From Streptomyces finlayi (GTDB lineage Bacteria; Actinomycetota; Actinomycetes; Streptomycetales; Streptomycetaceae): DNA of 64,000 bases. The notes under the pieces are model-generated. The model ran no database searches. It saw only the letters and a list, made by a program, of their open reading frames with translations, and had not been told where the DNA came from. The DNA lies in contig NZ_CP045702.1 of the NCBI RefSeq assembly GCF_014216315.1, positions 4,278,001 to 4,342,000 of the forward strand, written 5' to 3'. Of the stretch, positions 1 to 8,728 are shown in pieces. The position numbers and the translations under genes were made by a program. Each line of letters starts with the position of its first letter. Within the stretch, counting starts at the first letter, position 1.

Positions 1-46
1 AGCAGAGCGAGCCGATCAGCGGAGGGCACTCGATGGCGGTCTGCAT
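1..46 (-). CDS. Start of an unidentified protein (partial)
   Basis: An ATG at 44-46 on the minus strand follows the stop of the preceding gene (48-50) almost immediately. The open frame continues to the left edge, giving about 15 residues that begin MQTAIECPPLIG. It would be the next gene of the conjugation operon. Too little is visible for a function, and the start is supported only by the operon-like spacing. Confidence 0.3.
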   Translation of the reverse strand, partial: MQTAIECPPLIGSLC

Positions 47-47
47 G

Positions 48-629
48 TCACCGACCCCGAGCGATCCGGTCCGCAGGAGCTGCTGCTCCCGGGACAGTAG
101 GCGGAGGTGAAGCGAATGCAGGAGCCGCGGTCGTGGACCGGCTACGGGCTGCCTGCAGCCGTGCGGACGGAGGCGAAACCGTCGCCGACGCGGCGTGAAG
201 GGAATCGGCGGCTTCGCGTAGGGCCGTGTCCGCCGTGCCGAGCGCGTCAACCGTCACCCGCGCCGCAGCCTCCCGAGCGTCCCGGGCATCGGGTTGGTCG
301 CGCAGGTGCTCGGTCTGGTTCAGGAACGAGAGCTGGTGGACCACGGCCCCGAGAGCGGATGCCGCCTCGCCGGCAGGTCCTACGGCGGCGGCGAAGCTGG
401 TGATAACCCGCGCACTGTGGGCCTCCTGGTCGTGGTCGACGACACGGAAGAGGACTTCGTCACCCAAACCGCTTATCAGCGCGCCGAGTTCGGAGATCTG
501 CCTGGCGACGGCGACGCTGTCGGGTGAGCGGTGGACGTCTCCGGGGACCGGGAGCTTGCCGCGCTGGGCATCGAAAGTCGAGGCCGTGGCACGCAGGGCC
601 AAGGCGTCGGAGATGGGGGTGTTGTTCAC
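48..629 (-). CDS. Conserved element protein of unknown function
   Basis: About 193 residues from a GTG at 627-629. The frame continues upstream, but that part would overlap the preceding gene and reads as low-complexity Arg/Pro, so the GTG after the gene end at 676 is preferred; its ribosome site is weak. The protein begins VNNTPISDALALRATAS and has a helical middle with regular Ala/Leu heptads, as expected for a small coiled-coil cytoplasmic protein, then a Ser/Ala/Pro-rich tail. No known family is recognised. It is the last full gene of the minus-strand operon and follows the DnaB-N protein by 46 bases. Confidence 0.55.
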   Translation of the reverse strand: MNNTPISDALALRATASTFDAQRGKLPVPGDVHRSPDSVAVARQISELGALISGLGDEVLFRVVDHDQEAHSARVITSFAAAVGPAGEAASALGAVVHQLSFLNQTEHLRDQPDARDAREAAARVTVDALGTADTALREAADSLHAASATVSPPSARLQAARSRSTTAAPAFASPPPTVPGAAAPADRIARGR

Positions 630-675
630 GGTGATTCCCAAGGGATGAGGACGAGCGACGGAAAGGGGGGAGGGG

Positions 676-1845
676 TCAGCCGTGTCCGCGAGAGGGCGGT
701 CGCACGGCGGCCGGGCTGGGGGCAGAGCCAGGCCGGGCCGAGGATGGCGAGACTGGGCGCGGCGTGCTGCGGGCGAGCGCCGCGTGCACCTGCGCAGGGG
801 GCGGCCCGGTTGGCGAAGGAGCTGGGGCCGGCGGCGTCGGTGCGGGGCGGCCGTTCGCCGCCTGCCAGCGGGCCCGCACCTCATCGAGTGGACCGAGCGC
901 GTGCAAGGCGTGATTGATCAGCCGCCCGGGGGCCAGTGCCTCGTTCTCCGCCAAGGCTCGGATCTCACGCGCAGAGGTCGCCGCCGTGCGGGTGACCGAC
1001 GAGCGCATCACCAGCTCGCCGAGCCATTCGGCGCTGCCTGGACCCACGCCGTCGCAGATGGCGGCGAGCTGATCGCTGGACAGCGTTCCGTCGGCCAGCA
1101 GGCCGCGCCGCTGGGCCTCCCAGAGCAGCGTGATCCGATCGATGGGTTCACCCCGGTGGTGCAGGGCGCCGAGGCAGCGGTAGAGCTGCCCGTGGGTGGC
1201 GTCGGCGAAGTCGCCAGGCCGCAGCCAGCCGACTACCTCGTCCATGGCCTTCGGCTGCTCAGCGAGGACGGCTAGAAGGAACCGCTCGTCCTCGGCGACC
1301 TGGTCGGCCCGAACCGGCGGTGGCGCGACCGGGACGGTGGCCACCGGAGCGGCGGGCGCGACCGGGCGCGGTTCGGTACCCCACCGCTGTGCGAGATCGC
1401 TGAGCACGCCGGTAAGGACGTCCGCGTGATGCAGGGCTCCCGCGACTTCGCCCTGCAGGGCGTCGGCGCGAGCCGCCTGGTGAAGGCGGATCGCGTGTTC
1501 CGTGATGCTGCGATGGATCGCGCCCTCCAGCACCATGCGGCCGTATACCGGAGCGTGCGAGGGACGCGGGCACGCCGAGATCAGGGTGTGGGCGTACACC
1601 GCGGTCAGCCCCCGTACGTGGAGGCCAGCCTCGTCGACCGCATCGGTCACCCACGACAGCGGTACGGACTCTTCGGCCAACGCAGGGTGGCCATCGTCCC
1701 GGAGCTTGCGCAACGCGGCGAACAGCGCCTGGTGGACCGGCCGGTAGAAGTGACCCGGCGCGAGCCAGTCAAGGTGCGCGAGCTGACCCGGGTCGAGCAG
1801 CACGGAACCGAGCACCGCCTGCTCCGCGCCCAGCAGCGGGTTCAT
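676..1845 (-). CDS. Protein with two DnaB-N-like domains and no helicase domain
   Basis: 389 residues. The N-terminus (about 1-100: MNPLLGAEQAVLGSVLLDP ... FYRPVHQALFAAL) has the pattern of the N-terminal domain of replicative DnaB helicase. A second copy follows at about 180-300 (DERFLLAVLAEQP ... DFADATHGQLYRCLGALH). The RecA-like ATPase domain of DnaB is absent; instead there is a Pro/Ser-rich tail of about 60 residues. In DnaB this domain mediates hexamer assembly and primase contact, so this protein may bind host helicase or primase, for example during element replication; that is inference. Its ATG overlaps the previous stop as ATGA, so translation is probably coupled to the upstream genes. 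Confidence 0.75.
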   Translation of the reverse strand: MNPLLGAEQAVLGSVLLDPGQLAHLDWLAPGHFYRPVHQALFAALRKLRDDGHPALAEESVPLSWVTDAVDEAGLHVRGLTAVYAHTLISACPRPSHAPVYGRMVLEGAIHRSITEHAIRLHQAARADALQGEVAGALHHADVLTGVLSDLAQRWGTEPRPVAPAAPVATVPVAPPPVRADQVAEDERFLLAVLAEQPKAMDEVVGWLRPGDFADATHGQLYRCLGALHHRGEPIDRITLLWEAQRRGLLADGTLSSDQLAAICDGVGPGSAEWLGELVMRSSVTRTAATSAREIRALAENEALAPGRLINHALHALGPLDEVRARWQAANGRPAPTPPAPAPSPTGPPPAQVHAALARSTPRPVSPSSARPGSAPSPAAVRPPSRGHG

Positions 1846-2072
1846 CGCTGGCCGCCTGCATCAGAAGCGGGAGGTTCGCTCTCCCGGGCGCGGAGGTCGG
1901 CGACCGCCTGGTCGGCAGCGGCCATCGCCTGGGCGAGGCAGTCCAGCGTGCTGGTGAACGTGGGATCGGAAGCGAGTAGCGAGCCGGCCCCGCTGACCAA
2001 CCACCACTGCCCGTCGCGCAGAACGACCGGCGAGCGTACGAACCGCCCGGGACGCGGCGTGGGCGCGCTCAT
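1842..2072 (-). CDS. Small conserved element protein
   Basis: 76 residues with a Trp-containing motif near the N-terminus (VVLRDGQWWLVSGAGSLLAS) followed by a helix rich in Ala and Asp. It overlaps its neighbours on both sides by four bases (ATGA junctions at 2069-2072 and 1842-1845), so it belongs to the coupling-protein/DnaB-N operon. No function can be given. The tight coupling suggests a small partner of the coupling protein or of the DnaB-N protein. Confidence 0.6.
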   Translation of the reverse strand: MSAPTPRPGRFVRSPVVLRDGQWWLVSGAGSLLASDPTFTSTLDCLAQAMAAADQAVADLRARESEPPASDAGGQR

Positions 2073-3857
2073 GCCGACAGCCCGAAGTCGTCACGGCCGT
2101 GGGTCTTCGCGATGGCCCGTTCGGTGATCGCCTTCGTCGCACGGGCCGAAGCCGGGCCGACCACCTTGGCGGACGGCTCCTTGTACCAAGGCCGGAGATC
2201 GAGCATGGCGACCCGGATGCCCGTGGCGAGGAGCAATGCCTTGCCCTTGGGCAGGGCACGGATCGCATCGGGCGGCAGGATCCGCTCGGTCCGCATGCTC
2301 ACCGAGGTGGACTTGCCGCCGTCGCTGGTCGACACCGAAGTGGTCTGCACGTCGTGGTCGCCGACCTGCCTGCTGAGCCGGTCGGCGAAGTCCGCGTCGT
2401 CGATGCCCGAACCGATGATCTTGACGGTGGCCGCAGACCAGAGCGCGTCCATGCCGGCCTCGCCCCAGCACCGCTGGCCCTGCCGGTAGGACTGCAGGAT
2501 CGTCATCGGGATGACGCCTCGGCTGCCCAAGTGGCTGTACAGGTCCGGGAGATCGCTGATCTTGCACACATTCGCGGCCTCGTCGAGCACGCACAGCGCG
2601 GGGGGATCCAGCCGTCCGCCGGAGCGCTCGGCGACGACCACGGCCGCGCGCATCACGGCGTCGGCCGCTGCGGCGATGATCGCGCTCGCGCTGCCGCCGC
2701 CGTCCTTGCTCAGTAGATACAGGGTGTCGCGGGACGTGGCGAAGGCGAAGGGCTTGAACTCGGGGAGATCCTTGGCGGGCGTGACCCAGGCTGCAACGTC
2801 CGGGTCGAGCAGGCAGCTCGCGTACTGCCGCGCAGTCTCATAGATGCCGTCGCGGGTCTCGGTCGCGCCGGAGACAGTGCCCTGGAGCTGGGCGGCGACC
2901 GCGTCGTGGCCGGCATCGGTGAGGAGGTCGACCGGGGTCCGGTCGGCGGGGGAGGCGAGCCAGGCCAGGACATCGGTGATCGGGCGGCGGTGACTGGCGG
3001 CAGCGAGGAACAGCGCGCCGAGCGTGTTGCTCGCGGCGGTCGACCAGAAGTCGGAGCCGTTCGACTCGTCCACGCTGGCGGCGACGAAGTGTCCGGCGAG
3101 GCGTTTCGCCCCGGCCAGGTCGCGGGCGTCGGCCAGGATGTCCCACCACATCTCGCGCGGGTGGTGGGCGATCTGCTGGGGGTCGAGGGTCCAGATCGTG
3201 CCGACCTCGGCGCGAGCGTCCACCGTCGCGGTGAAGGCGTCGTTCGCGGCCTTGTTACTGGTGAGCAGGACGGGGCCGGGCGCGGCGAGAATCGCGGGGA
3301 TCGCGAGGCCGGAGGTCTTACCGCTTCGCGGAGCCATGATCGCGACGATCACGTCCTCCCAGGACGCGCGGACATTGGCCCGTCCCGGGGAGAGGGTGCC
3401 GAGAAGGATGCCGCGGTCGGCAGGGGCGACCTCTTTTACACTCCCGGTCGCTGAGGGACGGCCGCAGGCTCCTGGCCTTGGCGGTGATCTCCTTGTCCAG
3501 CAGCGGGGCGAGGTCGGCCTTCCGGGCGAGGCCGTTCTTCGGGCCACCGCGCAGGCGCATCCACAGAACCAGGCCGAGGATGGTGAGGCAGACGGACAGC
3601 AGGCCGGGGATGATCCGCGCGCCGACCAGCAGGGCGGTGGGGCTCAGGTTCGGCCACAGCGCATCGGGGTGAAGCAGCGCATCCGTGGCCCTGAAAGGAC
3701 CCCAAGACCCGCTCTCAAAGAGCGAGTTGGTGAGATTGCCGCTCAGCCAGGCCAGTGAACCGAAGGCGAGCGCGATGCCGAGTATGCCGAAGAGGAGGTA
3801 GAGGAGCGCGTCCGACCCGGTGGTGGTCGAGGGCGCGCTGGTACGCGGTACGGGCAT
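2069..3857 (-). pseudogene. TraG/VirD4-type conjugal coupling protein, frameshifted
   Basis: The family protein is a membrane ATPase that feeds DNA to the transfer channel. The reading frame is split. From the ATG at 3857 one frame gives two transmembrane segments (about residues 17-38 and 75-100) and the stretch RKADLAPLLDKEITAKARSL. From about 3440 downstream the +1 frame gives APADRGILLGTLSPGRANV, Walker A APRSGKTSG, the Walker B-like VLDEAANVCKI and the C-terminal TraM-recognition region. Removing one base near 3437-3455 would join them into about 590 residues, a normal length. ATG 3857 has an AGGA ribosome site. Either the gene is dead, recoding occurs, or there is a sequencing indel. 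A short leader ORF precedes it. Confidence 0.8.
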
Positions 3858-3925
3858 GGTGGGTCCTGGAAGTGAGCGCAGGCGATTGATGGAGGCGGGG
3901 CACGCGGCGCTCTTCTGCTGGTCAT
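3743..3925 (-). other. Leader ORF MTSRRAPRAPPP upstream of the coupling protein
   Basis: A 60-codon ORF starts at ATG 3923-3925, preceded by a good AGGAG at suitable spacing. It runs out of frame across the start of the coupling-protein gene. Its first 12 residues (MTSRRAPRAPPP) are identical to those of another short ORF in front of the SCO6880-type gene at 16171. Two independent copies with ribosome sites and identical peptides argue for translation. The Arg-rich start and the PPP run could slow ribosomes; a regulatory role is inference. Confidence 0.5.
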
Positions 3926-3965
3926 CGAGGAAGCTCCTGTTTAGGAAGGGGGTCGGCGGTCAGGG

Positions 3966-4637
3966 CTATCGGGTACGAGGGGCTCGGGGCGGCGGAGTGC
4001 TCGGCACCGCGTCGGAGCTGGCCGGGGAGGCCGGGCGCTGGGCGGCAGCCTTCGGCGAGGAGGTACGGGCAGCGCGCTGCCGGTTCGCTTCCGCGTTGCC
4101 ATCGGCGGCCGGCGGGGCCGGAGCGACCGGACCAGCACCGAGGACGTCGCTGAGCAGCTCCCTGGTCCGCAGGACGTTAACCATCTCGTGGTGCCTGGGA
4201 TCGGTGAGTTCGGCAGGACACGCGGCGATCCCGTCCTCGGCGATCTCCAACTGCTCCTGGACGTCCAGGAGCATCCCGTGGGCAGCGGCCAGCCGTGTCC
4301 AGGTCTCGAAGGTGGGGTTGTGATTCGGGTCGTCAAACGTCAGACGGACACGGGTCCAGTCGGCGGCAGCGGCGACGAGTTCGGTCAGCTGCGGGAGAGC
4401 CCCGACCAATGCGCCGTTGACCTCCTCGATGATTCCGGCGACCTCATTGGGCGTCGCGGTCTCGGTGAGCCGGGCGATCATCCCGGGGACGGAGTACGGG
4501 TCGGAGGAAGGGTGGGGCAGGTGGCGGACCTGCAGAGGCTTGTCGAGGCCCGGCGTTTCGTTGCCATGGGCGAGCCGGATGTTGTGCTTCATCGCGGCGC
4601 CGACGGCCTCGCCGATACTCGGGTAGAACTCGGGCAC
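3966..4637 (-). CDS. Conserved element protein of unknown function
   Basis: 223 residues from a GTG at 4635-4637 with a strong GAGGAG ribosome site; the longer upstream frame has no such site. The sequence starts VPEFYPSIGEAVGAAMKHN, has a compact all-helical middle (residues about 50-165) and ends in an Ala/Pro/Ser-rich tail with basic patches. There is no signal peptide or membrane segment, so it is probably cytoplasmic. It sits between the ATP-grasp gene and the coupling-protein gene and may assist transfer or DNA processing. No family is recognised. Confidence 0.6.
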   Translation of the reverse strand: MPEFYPSIGEAVGAAMKHNIRLAHGNETPGLDKPLQVRHLPHPSSDPYSVPGMIARLTETATPNEVAGIIEEVNGALVGALPQLTELVAAAADWTRVRLTFDDPNHNPTFETWTRLAAAHGMLLDVQEQLEIAEDGIAACPAELTDPRHHEMVNVLRTRELLSDVLGAGPVAPAPPAADGNAEANRQRAARTSSPKAAAQRPASPASSDAVPSTPPPRAPRTR

Positions 4638-4764
4638 GGTTGCTCCTCGGTCGTGCGCTGGACTTCCGGGATGGGTGGGGGCACGAGGCTGACGTGCTCC
4701 CCACCCGGATGGACGGACGCAGGTCCGCATGCCGGTCTTGTGGCGGAGGAAGGCAGCGGAAGGT

Positions 4765-5997
4765 TCACGGGGTGATCGACATAGTCACAGCGTCGGCGAG
4801 GCACGAGAGAGAGTCCTGGGCCTCTTCGGCGCTGTCGGCGGTGACGATGACGAAGCCGACCCGGCTGGTGTCGAGGTTGCCCGACGGCGGCAGTACGACC
4901 CGCTCCCCGACGTCTCGGAGCCAGGTCACCTGGTGAAGCCACGGGTGCTCCGGACCAGGGTGGATCGCCAGGTCGCGCGCGGCGATGGTGCCTGTGGCCA
5001 GGGGATAAATGATCTTTATCGCGGCGGTGGTGTGCGCCGTGGGCGTCAGGTCGGGAATCTGTCCGCAGGCGATGTCGGCCGCGATCCGAGGTAGGTCGAG
5101 GCCGGTGGCAAGGCGGACGAGCTGCCCGATCAGGTCGCCGCCGATCCGGGAATTGACCTCGATGATCCGCGGACCGGACGCGGTGAGGCGCATCTCAACG
5201 TGCTGGACGCCAGCCGTGACACCCAGCGACCGCACGGCCTGGGCGGCAATGGAGGCGACTTCGGGCAAGAGCGGGTCGCCTGCAGTCACGGTGTGGCCGA
5301 CCTCCTCGAAGTACGGAGGGAAGGCGACCTCCTTGCGGGTGACGGCCAGTGCGGTGGTGACGCCGCGCTGAGTGACGCACTCCACCGATATCTCCGGGCC
5401 GGACAGGTACTCCTCGACCAGGACACCGCTGCCTTCCGGGCCTTGCTCACCGGCTCCGGCGGCAGCGAACTCCCAGGCGGCAGGCAGTTCCTCGGGCGTA
5501 TCGACGCGGATGACGCCGATGCTGGCAGCATGGGAGGACGGCTTGAGGACGACCGGGAAACCGGTGCGGAGCGCGGCGACTTTCGCGTCGGTCAGGTTGT
5601 CGACGCGGGTGGACGTGGCTGAAGGCACGTTGTGCTCGGCGAACAGGCGTCGGCTGGTCGCCTTGTCCCGGCAGGCAGTCATCGCCGCCGGACTGTTTCC
5701 GGGCACGTTGAGGCGTGCGGCGAGTTCAGCGGTCGGCACGAGCGTGTACTCGTCCCAGGTGACGACTCCGGCGATGGGATGCCGAGCGGCCAGGGCCAGG
5801 CCGGCAGCGACCACGGCCTCCGGGTCGAGAGTGTCGGCGACCTCGTGGTCGACCACCAGGTGCTCCTGCCTGGACGGCGGCTTGGTGTCGATCAGCGCGA
5901 TCGGGTACGCGGCGGCGGCCTGTTCGACGCAGTAGCCGCGATAGACGGAATCGGTGCCGCCGACGACGATCAGCAGCGGGCGAGTAGATCGGGACAT
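4765..5997 (-). CDS. ATP-grasp ligase, amino-acid/peptide ligase type
   Basis: About 410 residues from ATG 5995-5997 (GGAGG ribosome site), after an unneeded 15-residue upstream extension. ATP-grasp features are visible: the lysine strand PVVLKPSSHAASIGV, the glutamate loop VLVEEYLSGPEISVECV and the metal-binding RIIEVNSRIGGDLIGQL. Such enzymes form carboxylate-amine bonds through acyl phosphates; the closest architecture is the L-amino-acid ligase/carboxylase group. It lies 71 bases after an MFS transporter gene on the same strand, as in bacilysin-type clusters where an ATP-grasp ligase is paired with an exporter. A small peptide product exported by the neighbour is a reasonable inference; the substrates are unknown. 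Confidence 0.75.
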   Translation of the reverse strand: MSRSTRPLLIVVGGTDSVYRGYCVEQAAAAYPIALIDTKPPSRQEHLVVDHEVADTLDPEAVVAAGLALAARHPIAGVVTWDEYTLVPTAELAARLNVPGNSPAAMTACRDKATSRRLFAEHNVPSATSTRVDNLTDAKVAALRTGFPVVLKPSSHAASIGVIRVDTPEELPAAWEFAAAGAGEQGPEGSGVLVEEYLSGPEISVECVTQRGVTTALAVTRKEVAFPPYFEEVGHTVTAGDPLLPEVASIAAQAVRSLGVTAGVQHVEMRLTASGPRIIEVNSRIGGDLIGQLVRLATGLDLPRIAADIACGQIPDLTPTAHTTAAIKIIYPLATGTIAARDLAIHPGPEHPWLHQVTWLRDVGERVVLPPSGNLDTSRVGFVIVTADSAEEAQDSLSCLADAVTMSITP

Positions 5998-6068
5998 GGG
6001 GAGCCTCCGTGATGCGGTGGTGGGTATGAGGAGGAAGGGCAAGGTGCACTGGGCCGCTCAGCGACCGT

Positions 6069-7340
6069 TCACACGGCATCCGCTGCTGGGGCGGGCTCCT
6101 TGCGGAGCGGAGAGACCTGTGGGTGGGGCAGGTCGCAGGCGGCGCGGTGCCGTCGCAGACCGGCGAAGCATGCGCTCAGCGCCAGGCCCTGAAGAGCAGC
6201 GCACGCCAGCAGCAGGTGCGGAATGCCAGCAGGGGGTACGAGCGCGATCAGGACTCCGGCCAGCGGCAACGGCAGCAACACCAGGATGATCGTCACCGCC
6301 AGGGTGGAGCCGAACGCCTGCGCCGGGATGAGACGGGACCGCAGCGTGCGCAGGACGACGGTCATCGCGCCTTCGCCAGCCATGACCGCCGCCACCGCCA
6401 CGGTGTACGTGGCGAAGCTCGGCGCTAGGGCGGTCGCCAGGCACGCCGTGGTTGAGACAGCAGCCGTCACCGCGCCGACCGGCCAGATGCCGAAGCGATC
6501 GATCGCACGACGACTGATCCACACGGCAATCAGGGAGGCAACGGCTGCCGCGCTCCAGACCGAGCCCACGGCGACGGTGGAGTAGTGGAAGTGGTCGATG
6601 ACCGTGATCGGGGCGGCGGCCTGCAGGACGCCGGTGGCCAAGTTGGAGGCGGCCAGGCCGCCGACCAACCAGGCGAGTGCTGGGGTACGGCGAAGGGTTG
6701 CCCACCCGGTCAGAAGACTGCTGGGCTCCGGGCTGTGACCCGTGGCGCCGACATCGCCAGATGTGGTCACGGCAGCGGTCAGGGCCAACAACGCGACCGC
6801 GGTCAGGAGCAGGGCGGGGCTGGCCAGAAGCAGCAGGCCGCCCAGAAGCGGACCGACGAGCATCGCGCCCTGGTCGATCCCTGTCTGTGCGGCCTGCACC
6901 CGGTGGGCCGCATTGCCCAACCGGCGGCTGGTCTCAGCACCAAGAGTCTCCATCGCGACGAAGGAAACCTCCGCGAGCAGCCCGGAGACAGCACCGAAGG
7001 CCAGGACCACACAAGTTGTCATCGTCCCGGCGCCGGGCAGGACGAGCAGCACCGCACCGGCCAGGGTGACCACAGCGGTACGGACCAGGTTGGACTGCCG
7101 GAAGACACGGCCGGCACCCCACCGGTCGACCATCGATCCGGCGAAGGAGAAGGCCGCCAGGCGAGGTGCCCATTCGAGAAGGAACGCAAGACCGGTCAGG
7201 GCAGTGGAGCCGGTGGTGACCAGGACCAGGAGCGGGATGGCGTAGGTGGCCGTCGCACTGGCCAGGGCGTCGGTGGCCCGCATGAGATAGGTGCGCGGCA
7301 GGCCGGCGATGGGAGCGCGTGAAGAGATCATCTGGGTCAC
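6069..7340 (-). CDS. MFS transporter
   Basis: 423 residues with about 10-12 hydrophobic segments and typical MFS loops (cytoplasmic GSMVDRWGAGRVFR between helices 2 and 3). The two halves are joined by a loop near residue 200 (TSGDVGATGHSPEP). The start is a GTG overlapping the relaxase-like gene's stop by four bases (GTGA), so it is translated from the relaxase message. The partner ATP-grasp gene follows. By family it is probably a proton-driven exporter, perhaps of the ligase product or providing self-resistance. Its location inside a conjugation operon is unusual. Confidence 0.8.
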   Translation of the reverse strand: MTQMISSRAPIAGLPRTYLMRATDALASATATYAIPLLVLVTTGSTALTGLAFLLEWAPRLAAFSFAGSMVDRWGAGRVFRQSNLVRTAVVTLAGAVLLVLPGAGTMTTCVVLAFGAVSGLLAEVSFVAMETLGAETSRRLGNAAHRVQAAQTGIDQGAMLVGPLLGGLLLLASPALLLTAVALLALTAAVTTSGDVGATGHSPEPSSLLTGWATLRRTPALAWLVGGLAASNLATGVLQAAAPITVIDHFHYSTVAVGSVWSAAAVASLIAVWISRRAIDRFGIWPVGAVTAAVSTTACLATALAPSFATYTVAVAAVMAGEGAMTVVLRTLRSRLIPAQAFGSTLAVTIILVLLPLPLAGVLIALVPPAGIPHLLLACAALQGLALSACFAGLRRHRAACDLPHPQVSPLRKEPAPAADAV

Positions 7341-8614
7341 CGCGCCCGAGGACCAGGGGCCTGCGACGGACGTACGGCCGCGCTGGCGTCCGATGCCCCA
7401 GCACCGGAGGTTGAGGAGACCTTGGCCTTAGCCGCTGCGGGCGATGTGGCGAGAGCTGCGCTTCGGGGGTCGGGGAGCCTCGGAGGGTGCGTCTGCGTCT
7501 GGTCCTGGGGCTGCGGCGCAGGGCCGACACGAAACAACTCGGCTTCTGAGCCGCTGAGTTCCGACCGTGCTGCGCTGACGAACTCGGCCGCGACGTCGAA
7601 CCGGTCGGCGAGCCGGTACGACTCGTCGTCGAGGTCTGTGATCTGCTCGCCCGCCGCCTCCAGCGCTTCGCGGACACGCTCCAGTGCGCCGTGTTCGGGA
7701 TGAAGAAGGTGGTCGACCGCTCGTCGGAGGTCCTCACCGTTCTCGGCAGACCTGATCTGGTCGGTGAGTCGGAGGAGTTCCGCTCCGGCGGTGTAGGGCC
7801 CGAGCGGGTTTGCCGGGGTGGCCGTCCGGGCGGTGTCAAGGGAGGGGTCGAGGTCGACGCCGTAGCGGGCGGCGCGGAGCATCTCGGCCGCGTGGGTGGC
7901 GATGGCTGCGCGATCAGAGGCCGGGGTGGTGGTGGGAAGGCGATGGCGTCGGCCGTACCAGTCCTCGATCTGCTGGAAGCCGGCGTGCTTGAGGAGCGTG
8001 GCGGAAAGGTCGTCGCTGGCGCCCTTCGCCGAGACGCTGCCGCTGGGCTCGGCGGTGATGGTGATGGAGGGGGCAGGCACGTGGGTCTCCTGGGCGCGGG
8101 TTGTCGGGTGCGGAGCGATGGGCAGATGGCCCAGCTCGGTGGCGAGGCGGTGGCACTCGGTCTGGAGGCGGAAGGCGTCGCGGTAGGCGTTGTGGAGGCT
8201 GCCGTCCTCACGAGCGAGGGTGGCCACGACGTGCACCTGCCGGGGCTGGTTGCGCAGGGCGATCCACCGGCAGGCGTCCGGATCGCCTTCTGGGGCGATG
8301 CCGGTGACGGCCACGAGGCGGCGGGCGACCGTGGCCCACTGCGAGTCGGTGAGGTCCGGTCGGCGAGGGTTGGAGCGGACCGAGCAGATCCAAACCGGCC
8401 GTTCGGGTGCGCGGGCCCCGAGGCGTTCGACGGGGGCGTCGAGGGCACGGGCCAAGTACGGCAGCGAGCCAGACTCGGCGAGCAGGTCGATCGGGGCTCC
8501 GTGGCCGTCGCCCGCGATCAGCCGGGGGCTGGTGTGGTTACCGCGTTCGCCCGGCCCGTACAGGTACGAGAGCAGGCCGGCGGTGTTGCTGGCGCGCTGC
8601 AGGTGGGCGATCAC
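7337..8614 (-). CDS. Relaxase/mobilization-nuclease-like protein with altered His motif
   Basis: 425 residues from a GTG at 8612-8614 (GAGGT upstream). The N-terminus resembles actinobacterial MobA/VirD2-type relaxases (NTAGLLSYLYGPGERGNH; DACRWIALRN ... HVVATLAREDG). Relaxases nick DNA at oriT with a Tyr and a metal held by three histidines. In this family the metal motif normally reads like RHADDHIHIVAT; here residues 121-128 are RNQPRQVH, so two of the three histidines are missing. Tyr17 and Tyr19 remain. The C-terminal half is helical and then Pro/Ala-rich. It may be an accessory DNA-binding protein or use another metal mode. The MFS gene is translationally coupled to it. Confidence 0.7.
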   Translation of the reverse strand: MIAHLQRASNTAGLLSYLYGPGERGNHTSPRLIAGDGHGAPIDLLAESGSLPYLARALDAPVERLGARAPERPVWICSVRSNPRRPDLTDSQWATVARRLVAVTGIAPEGDPDACRWIALRNQPRQVHVVATLAREDGSLHNAYRDAFRLQTECHRLATELGHLPIAPHPTTRAQETHVPAPSITITAEPSGSVSAKGASDDLSATLLKHAGFQQIEDWYGRRHRLPTTTPASDRAAIATHAAEMLRAARYGVDLDPSLDTARTATPANPLGPYTAGAELLRLTDQIRSAENGEDLRRAVDHLLHPEHGALERVREALEAAGEQITDLDDESYRLADRFDVAAEFVSAARSELSGSEAELFRVGPAPQPQDQTQTHPPRLPDPRSAALATSPAAAKAKVSSTSGAGASDASAAVRPSQAPGPRAR

Positions 8615-8728
8615 GGCGTCTACCTCGAAGGGGAGTGGCGAACAGGAGCCCGGTCTTCGGGCTGTCAGGGAGAGAGGATCCGCAGAATCCGCGATTTGGC
8701 CCGGCCGGAGATCACTGGTAGACGCCGC

